A DNA stretch of 5,151 bases from Planctomycetota bacterium (GTDB lineage Bacteria > Planctomycetota > Planctomycetia > Planctomycetales > Planctomycetaceae). Below, piece after piece: positions 1 through 5,151 of this stretch; positions within the stretch are counted from its first letter, which is position 1, and the number at the start of each line of letters is the position of its first letter. Both the position numbers and the translations under genes were made by a program. The stretch lies in NCBI GenBank assembly GCA_013151585.1, contig JAADHY010000692.1, positions 1-5,151 on the forward strand, written 5' to 3'. The notes beneath the pieces were generated by a model that worked only from the letters and a program-made list of their open reading frames with translations, was not told where the DNA came from and searched no databases.

Positions 1-67
1 TGCATCCCCTTCCCGCGCACTCCGAAATCCGCCGACTTCTGAATGGCAGGCAGTGGCCCCGGCCGGC

Positions 68-741
68 ATGGCGTCGGTAGCGGCCTTGGAGCTCAGCGAT
101 CGACTGGCGGCCGCGGAATTTGAACGCCGGTACGATGCCATGCCCGACCAGAAAAAGGCCGAGCTCATCGAGGGGGCTGCCTGCATGCCATCACCGCTTG
201 GATACGGTCATCATCGGCGCCGGGAAATTCGGTTGGTCCATTGGCTCCTCCATTATGAATTGGAGACTGCGGAGGTGGCTGCAATCACCGGCACGACCGT
301 GCGGCTCGAGAAAGACGACAAGCCTCAGCCGGACGCTCTGCTGCGAATCGAAGCCCATTGCGGCGGTCAGACCCGGATCAGCGACGACGACTACATCGAA
401 GGGCCGCCCGAATTGATCGCCGAGATCACCTCGAGCAGCGTCAGCTTCGACCTGCATACCAAGCGGCACCTTTAACGGCGCAGCGGGGGCGCGAGTATGT
501 CGTCTGGCGAGTCCTGGATCGGGAAATCGACTGGTTCATCCTGAGAGAAGGGAACTACGATCGGCTGGCCCCGGCGGACGACCGTCTCTTGAAAAGCGAG
601 GTATTTCCCGGACTCTGGCTGGATGCAGACGCCCTTTTGCGAGGAGACCTTCAGACCGTCTTGGCTACCCTCAATCGCAGGCCGCAAGATCCCGAGCACA
701 CCGCCTTTGTGCAGCGCCTCGCCGAAGCCGCCAAACGATAA
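68..741 (+). pseudogene. Uma2-family (DUF820) PD-(D/E)XK endonuclease gene, disrupted by a stop codon and a frameshift
   Basis: The conceptual product resembles Uma2/DUF820 proteins, putative restriction-like nucleases present in many copies in planctomycetes; their cellular role is poorly known. From ATG 68 the first segment carries the N-terminal AEFERRYDAMP and KKAELIEG blocks, then the expected nuclease core: Asp of QPD (332-334), Glu of ELIAEI (422-424) and Lys of DLHTK (461-463). It then stops at TAA 473-475. The conserved remainder (REYVVWRVLDREIDW, then SEVFPGLWLDADALL) continues in another frame from about 490 to TAA 739-741. Between them the first frame still reads RRSG after the stop, matching the family's YRRxGVREY. 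The simplest reading is therefore a Tyr codon mutated to TAA plus one base lost in the G run 485-489. A single lost base before the stop is an alternative but fits the family pattern less well. The joined length is about 224 residues, normal for the family. The frame is open to the left edge, so the start is uncertain: GTG 53 is possible, and neither start has a good ribosome binding site. The 3' end converges on larE 14 bases away. Family assignment is firm; whether the breaks are genuine or sequencing errors cannot be decided here. Confidence 0.85.
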
Positions 742-755
742 GGCCTGTCGACCCG

Positions 756-1599
756 TCACGTGCCGAATGTCTGAAGATTTTCGACCGGTACGACGGCGTT
801 CAGGCTGCCGGAGCGGAAGCCTTCCAGGTCGACCGTGATGTATTTGAAACCGAGCGAGCGAAGATGCTCGGTCACGCGTTGGCGGAGCTCACCGTCGAGA
901 AGTTGCGGCAGCGCCTCGAGCGGGACCTCGATCCGAGCCAATTCGTTTGCTTCATGCCGCACGCGCAGCTCGCGGAGGCCCAGTTGCTGCTTCAAGAACT
1001 GTTCCGCCTGATCGACCCGGCGCACCCGCTCCGGCGTCACCTCCACGCCGTAGGCGATCCGACTGGCCAAACACGGCGAGGCCGGCTTGTCCCAAATCGG
1101 CAGCTCCCAATGCCGAGCCAACTGGCGGACTTCGGCTTTGGTCAACCCGGCTTCGATCAGCGGGCTCCGCACGGCAAACTCCTCGGCCGCGTTCATGCCG
1201 GGCCGGTAGTCGCCCTGATCGTCCACGTTCGCTCCGTTGACGATCACGTCCACGCCCAGCTCCGGGGCCAGTCGTTTCAGCTCCGTGTACAGCTCGCTCT
1301 TACAGTAGTAGCACCGGTCGAACGAGTTTTTCAAATAGTCCGGATTCTCGAATTCGGCCGACTGAACGAACAGATGCCGGATGCCGATCAATCGAGCCAA
1401 TTGTTCGGCCTGCTCTTTTTCGCCCGAGGCCAAAGCCGGCGTGACCGAAGTCACAGCCACGGCCTTCTCGCCGCAAGCCAACTGCGCAGCTTTCGCCAAA
1501 CCCGGCGGAAAACGCCACAGCGACCCGGCCGTAGCCCGCCAGAATTTTGAGCAAAGCATCTCGCTTCGCCGCCAGAGTGTCATCGAGTTCGTATGGCAT
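756..1599 (-). pseudogene. larE: LarE-type ATP-dependent sacrificial sulfur transferase, frameshifted with loss of the PP-loop
   Basis: LarE adenylates and then thiolates the pyridinium dicarboxylate precursor made by LarB, giving the sulfur atoms of the nickel-pincer nucleotide cofactor of lactate racemase and related enzymes; it is cytosolic. The gene starts at ATG 1599, reading MPYELDD and then RVAVAFSAG, the strand leading into the PP-loop. The family then has a GVDST-type ATP loop. Here, after the Gly codon 1503-1501, only four bases (1500-1497) precede AKAAQLACGEKAVAV, and the frame has changed. Against the usual spacing this is a loss of about 14 bases. The rest is open and well conserved to TGA 758-756: CYYC (1313-1302), NGANVDDQGDYRPGM, RSPLIEAGLTKAEVR, WDKPASPCLASR with the key Cys at 1073-1071, and the C-terminal GFRSGSLNAV. 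Three cysteines, CxxC plus CLASR, suggest the iron-sulfur-cluster type of LarE rather than the single-Cys sacrificial type. The restored length would be about 286 residues, normal for the family. As written, the product cannot bind ATP in the standard way. No larA, larB or larC is in the window. An assembly error is the main alternative. Confidence 0.88.
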
Positions 1600-1778
1600 T
1601 GTACTCGAACTGTTTCAGTTGATCGCGCCGCACACAGGGCGCACGAAGTTTGGACTGGCCTATCCGCCTTATCTTACCTTTTGCGACGACGGCAGGAAAG
1701 CAACCCTTGGCGGACGCGAACTCAAGCTTGGTTGCCACTGGCATCATTGGCGCGTAAGATCGGCAGTGCGCGAGCGTT

Positions 1779-1812
1779 GCAGAGCCCATCTGCGCTCTGC
1801 GCTTAGATGGGC
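1779..1812. repeat. Strong inverted repeat with two mutually exclusive hairpins
   Basis: GCCCATCT (1784-1791) pairs with AGATGGGC (1805-1812). The stem continues as GCGC (1792-1795) with GCGC (1799-1802) around a TCT triloop, giving 12 pairs with a two-base TT bulge (1803-1804). An overlapping alternative pairs GCAGAGC (1779-1785) with GCTCTGC (1794-1800) around an eight-base loop. The two share bases, so only one can form at a time. No T-run follows on either strand, so it is not a classical terminator. It may be a REP-like palindrome, or part of the sulfatase leader if transcription starts upstream of it; the sequence alone does not decide. Confidence 0.6.
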
Positions 1813-1947
1813 ATTGGTCACGTACCGCAAGCCCTCCGCGACGGCACGGCTTTGAGCCTCAGCCGCGAACATCCCGCTGGCGGACTTCCCACCCTCGTTC
1901 CATTTCGAACCCCTGGTGATCCCGAGCGCTTCTCGGCTGGACCGCAG

Positions 1948-1974
1948 CCGGCTGGACGCGGGAATCTCAGCCGG
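1948..1974 (+). promoter_or_regulatory. Hairpin in the probable 5' leader of the sulfatase gene
   Basis: CCGGCTG (1948-1954) and CAGCCGG (1968-1974) form a perfect seven-pair stem with a 13-base loop, ending 38 bases before the sulfatase ATG. A smaller hairpin, CCGAG-CGCTT-CTCGG (1922-1936), lies just upstream. The position suggests a role in mRNA stability or translation, but this is inferred from placement only. No T-run follows, so termination is unlikely. Confidence 0.4.
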
Positions 1975-1998
1975 AACTGTTGCTCCTGGACCTACGAC

Positions 1999-2004
1999 GA
2001 AAGG
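1999..2004 (+). promoter_or_regulatory. Ribosome binding site supporting the sulfatase start at ATG 2013
   Basis: GAAAGG at 1999-2004 lies eight bases before ATG 2013. It favours that start over the upstream in-frame TTG at 1980, which would add 11 residues ahead of the signal peptide, and over ATG 2031. Confidence 0.5.
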
Positions 2005-2012
2005 CATCCCTG

Positions 2013-3521
<1,509 letters not shown>

Positions 3522-3583
3522 GTCGCACAACTTGTCCGCAACAACTGCCGAGTGCTCTGTCACGGCAGAAAGTTAGGATTGCA

Positions 3584-3636
3584 TTGTGGTGCGGCCGTCC
3601 CGGCCGCCGGTTGCAGGCGAGACGCCTGCACCACAA
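3584..3636. repeat. Palindromic intergenic element with outer stem and two inner hairpins
   Basis: TTGTGGTGC (3584-3592) pairs with GCACCACAA (3628-3636), nine perfect pairs that close the element. Inside are two compact hairpins: GCGGCCG-TCC-CGGCCGC (3591-3607) and TGCAGGCG-AGA-CGCCTGCA (3612-3630). The inner stems overlap the outer stem by two or three bases at the edges, so a three-way junction would shorten one or the other slightly. It starts 62 bases after the sulfatase stop. It looks like a REP-type dispersed palindrome. I believe similar elements occur between genes in planctomycetes, but only one copy is in this window, so that needs a genome search. It could also help to end or stabilise the sulfatase mRNA. 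Confidence 0.65.
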
Positions 3637-3664
3637 CCTCGTGTGATCCCACTTTTTCGTTTTG

Positions 3665-3692
3665 ACAAGGCACGAGGAGCAGTCCGCCTTGT
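3665..3692. repeat. Hairpin ACAAGGC/GCCTTGT
   Basis: ACAAGGC (3665-3671) and GCCTTGT (3686-3692) form a perfect seven-pair stem. A further GGA/TCC helix (3676-3678 with 3683-3685) closes a GCAG loop above a four-base bulge. It follows two T-runs (3653-3663), which on the minus strand would be an A-rich tail, so it is not a clean terminator in either direction. It is one member of the hairpin series in this space. Confidence 0.45.
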
Positions 3693-3772
3693 AGCGTGAC
3701 CACATGCCGCGACGGAACTCATCCGTAACGAAGGATCTGACCCGAGTGACGACCCCAACAGCGCTCTCGCCG

Positions 3773-3835
3773 ATGGCCCCACGGTTCACACCCGCTGCCG
3801 ACGTCTTTACGGCATCGTGAGCCATTGGGGACCAT
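3773..3835. repeat. Elongated 63-base imperfect hairpin
   Basis: Three stacked helices form one long stem. ATGGCCCCA (3773-3781) pairs with TGGGGACCAT (3826-3835) with one bulged A. GGTTCAC (3783-3789) pairs with GTGAGCC (3817-3823) with one G-U pair when read as + strand RNA. TGCCG (3796-3800) pairs with CGGCA (3810-3814) around a nine-base loop. Small internal loops separate the helices. This is more structure than chance would usually give, and it abuts the next hairpin without a gap, which suggests a structured RNA, a compound terminator or a remnant of a mobile palindrome. I do not recognise it as a known RNA family. Confidence 0.5.
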
Positions 3836-3862
3836 GGGCGAAAGTTGTCATTTCGCCCTTTT
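3836..3862 (+). terminator. Terminator-like hairpin for rightward transcription, overlapping the HEAT gene end
   Basis: GGGCGAAA (3836-3843) and TTTCGCCC (3851-3858) form a perfect eight-pair stem with a seven-base loop, followed on the + strand by TTTT (3859-3862). This resembles an intrinsic terminator for transcripts coming from the sulfatase side. Read leftward it has no following T-run, so it would serve the HEAT transcript only as a 3' stabilising hairpin. The HEAT stop codon (3850-3848) lies in the loop, so the element is shared by two convergent units. It is more than 300 bases past the sulfatase stop, which weakens the assignment. Confidence 0.5.
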
Positions 3863-5151
3863 CGGTGCAATTTTGGGCGCCGTTGTCTTCTCGGCAGCTT
3901 TTTTCTGTTCTGCCCGCTTGAGGATTTCCCTTGCTTCGGGCAGCGGCATCCGCTGAAGGGCTGCGCGGGCAGCTTGCTGGACGCGGCGGTCTTTGTGGTC
4001 GAGCAATCGGCCGAGTGCCTGGGCGGCCGCAGGTGTCCCCTGCCGTCGCAGCGAATAAATGCTGAAGTTGGCCAATGAAGGATGCTTTTGGGTCAACCGA
4101 ACGATCCCTTCGGTCGCTTCCGCTTCCCGGAAGTTGCTGAGCACGAACAGTAGGTTTTGGGCCGTTGCGGTGTCCGCCGTTTCGACGAGAGGACGCACCA
4201 ACGGGAGAACCGTCTGGCTGTCGTAACGAGCGAGGGCTGACAGAGCCACGTTGCGCACCTCCGCGTCACGTGACCGCATGGCTTCCTCAAGAACCTTCAG
4301 GGCCTCGGGGTCTTGCTTCGCCGAGAGGCCCATCGCCGCGTACGCGCGCACCTTTGGCGATTTATCTTTCAAAGCCGCTTTGAGCTTATCAGCGGCGGCT
4401 TCCCCGCCTACCCGCGCCAACACGCGCGCTCCGCTCTCTCGCACCGCGTCGGAACCGTCCGCCAGCAACTCGGTCGCCGCCTCCGCCGCCTCTTCGCCCA
4501 TCCCTAGCAGCACCAGTTCAAACGTAGTGCGTCGATCTTTCGGCAGATTGGGCTGCCGCAAGGTCGCCACGACCCGAGGCAGCACCTCTGCGTTGCGCAT
4601 CCCGCCGATCATGTACGCCAGCGTCCGGCTGGTTGGACTGGAAGTCTTTTCCAATTGGTCCAACAGCAGTGGCGCGGCTGGCGGCCCCAACATTTGCAGC
4701 TTCTTTCGCGCTTCGTACTGTTTCCGACGGTCCGAACCGGTCAGCAATGGCAGCAGTTCGTCCACCTTGCGCCGCAAGTAGTTTTTCACTGCCTTTTTGG
4801 CTTTTGGATTAGAGCTATTGCCGAGCGCCGTTGTGGCCGTGCGCCGGACCAAACCGTCCTGGTCCTCCAAGGCTTTGATGAGCAGATCAGTCGGGTCGAA
4901 CTTCTCCAACGTGGCCAGTGCGTCCACGGCCTGACGACGGATCGTCACGTCCTTGTCTTGCAACAACTTTTGAAAGCGAGAGGCCGTCCCCGGCTGTCCT
5001 TGTCGGTGCATGGCCACCGCGATCCAAACGCGCAGAGGATGTTGCGGGTCTTCGGACAAGGTTTTCAGCGCCGTTCGAGCCCGTTTTGACGAGATTGTGC
5101 CAAGCGTGAAGACGGCCGCTTGAGCCGTCTGACGATCCGAATCGGCGGTGG
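3848..5151 (-). CDS. HEAT-repeat (PBS lyase-type) protein, C-terminal part, 5' end beyond the window
   Basis: The visible 433 residues are an almost unbroken array of HEAT-type helical repeats, which usually act as curved protein-binding scaffolds; no enzymatic domain is seen. Typical units are DKDVTIRRQAVDALATL, DQDGLVRRTATTALG, DGSDAVRESGARVLARVG, DKSPKVRAYAAMGLSA and SRDAEVRNVALSALARY, each with the conserved Asp, Val-Arg and Ala pattern. A more divergent middle section (around SDRRKQYEARKKL and MIGGMRNAEVLPRVV) keeps the helical spacing. The last about 26 residues are a lysine- and alanine-rich tail (from about EILKRAEQKK), probably disordered. A TTG at 5059 could be read as a start, but the frame stays open to the window edge and the upstream residues (TADSDRQTAQAAVFTLGTIS) are themselves a HEAT repeat, so the true start lies past 5151. 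Localisation and partners cannot be judged without the N-terminus. The stop codon sits inside a terminator-like hairpin shared with the convergent sulfatase unit. Confidence 0.88.
   Translation of the reverse strand, partial: TADSDRQTAQAAVFTLGTISSKRARTALKTLSEDPQHPLRVWIAVAMHRQGQPGTASRFQKLLQDKDVTIRRQAVDALATLEKFDPTDLLIKALEDQDGLVRRTATTALGNSSNPKAKKAVKNYLRRKVDELLPLLTGSDRRKQYEARKKLQMLGPPAAPLLLDQLEKTSSPTSRTLAYMIGGMRNAEVLPRVVATLRQPNLPKDRRTTFELVLLGMGEEAAEAATELLADGSDAVRESGARVLARVGGEAAADKLKAALKDKSPKVRAYAAMGLSAKQDPEALKVLEEAMRSRDAEVRNVALSALARYDSQTVLPLVRPLVETADTATAQNLLFVLSNFREAEATEGIVRLTQKHPSLANFSIYSLRRQGTPAAAQALGRLLDHKDRRVQQAARAALQRMPLPEAREILKRAEQKKAAEKTTAPKIAPKRAK

Larger units (their letters stand above)
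1600..2012. other. Divergent intergenic region between larE and the sulfatase gene, with several hairpins
   Basis: This 413-base space should carry the promoters of both flanking genes, because they diverge from it. I could not find a convincing -35/-10 pair on either strand. Just upstream of larE there is a short palindrome, AACTG-TTT-CAGTT (1608-1620), which could be an operator but is short enough to be chance. The middle holds the strong paired hairpins at 1779-1812, and the right part holds CCGAG/CTCGG (1922-1936) and CCGGCTG/CAGCCGG (1948-1974). Open frames here on either strand match no protein family I recognise and lack start signals, so no gene is called. No tRNA was found: a GGTTCGAAA string read on the minus strand near 1908 lacks a pairing arm. 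Confidence 0.6.
3522..3847. other. Convergent intergenic region dense in inverted repeats
   Basis: This space lies between the ends of two convergent genes and holds no gene I can support. It contains a series of inverted repeats: CTGCCG/CGGCAG (3545-3568), the 53-base palindromic element (3584-3636), T-runs at 3653-3657 and 3660-3663, ACAAGGC/GCCTTGT (3665-3692), ACGGA-ACTCA-TCCGT (3712-3726, extended by two pairs across an AA bulge to 3710-3730), the long hairpin 3773-3835, and the start of the hairpin at 3836. A long open frame crosses it on the minus strand and runs into the sulfatase gene, but it has no recognisable domain and is taken as chance coding in GC-rich DNA. Confidence 0.6.

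Noticed and set aside
464..492. Programmed ribosomal frameshifting in the Uma2 gene
   Set aside because: The TAA stands where the family has Tyr and the shift point lies after it, so a programmed shift would also have to bypass a stop; mutation or sequencing error is simpler.
864..1550. Long + strand open frame opposite larE
   Set aside because: It lies wholly antisense to a well-recognised LarE sequence and its product has no domain features; it is a GC-driven shadow.
1895..1925. Possible tRNA T-arm (GGTTCGAAA on the minus strand)
   Set aside because: The bases flanking the loop do not pair into a five-base arm and no acceptor or anticodon arm is found nearby.
1744..2007. 87-codon minus-strand open frame in the larE-sulfatase space
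   Set aside because: It contains the hairpin region, has no recognised domain, and has no start signal; coding is not supported, though the segment could be a dispersed repeat.
4251..4781. 176-codon + strand open frame opposite the HEAT gene
   Set aside because: It is Ser- and Arg-rich, antisense to clear HEAT repeats, and has no ribosome binding site or family match.
5057..5059. TTG as the start of the HEAT gene
   Set aside because: The frame is open to the window edge and the residues upstream form another HEAT repeat, so the start lies outside the window.

Overview
The window is GC-rich and most likely chromosomal DNA from a member of the Planctomycetota. That assignment is inferred from the gene mix: a Uma2-family nuclease of the type that is strongly expanded in planctomycetes, a secreted S1 sulfatase of the planctomycete style, a long HEAT-repeat protein, weak ribosome binding sites, and intergenic spaces rich in GC palindromes. 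No rRNA, tRNA, CRISPR array, transposase or origin was seen.

Layout, left to right. Positions 68-741 (+) hold a Uma2 (DUF820) PD-(D/E)XK nuclease gene that is broken near position 473 by an in-frame stop and a frameshift. Convergent with it and only 14 bases away, 756-1599 (-) holds larE, the sulfur-inserting enzyme of nickel-pincer cofactor synthesis. It is also broken: a small deletion removes the ATP-binding SGGxDST loop and shifts the frame. A 413-base divergent space (1600-2012) follows, with a strong hairpin that competes with an alternative hairpin (1779-1812), and another hairpin in the probable 5' leader of the next gene. Positions 2013-3521 (+) hold an intact, exported formylglycine-dependent sulfatase. 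A 326-base convergent space (3522-3847) is packed with inverted repeats, including a 53-base palindromic element with two internal hairpins (3584-3636), a 63-base elongated hairpin (3773-3835) and a terminator-like hairpin (3836-3862) that overlaps the end of the last gene. Positions 3848-5151 (-) hold the 3' part of a HEAT-repeat gene that runs off the right edge.

The genes do not form an operon: strands alternate (+, -, +, -), so each gene is probably its own transcription unit. No shared pathway is evident. The most notable points are the two adjacent disrupted genes (loss of constraint, or assembly error) beside two intact ones, and the structured intergenic DNA. I found no convincing new multi-gene system. 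The best candidate for something undescribed is the hairpin cluster at 3584-3862.
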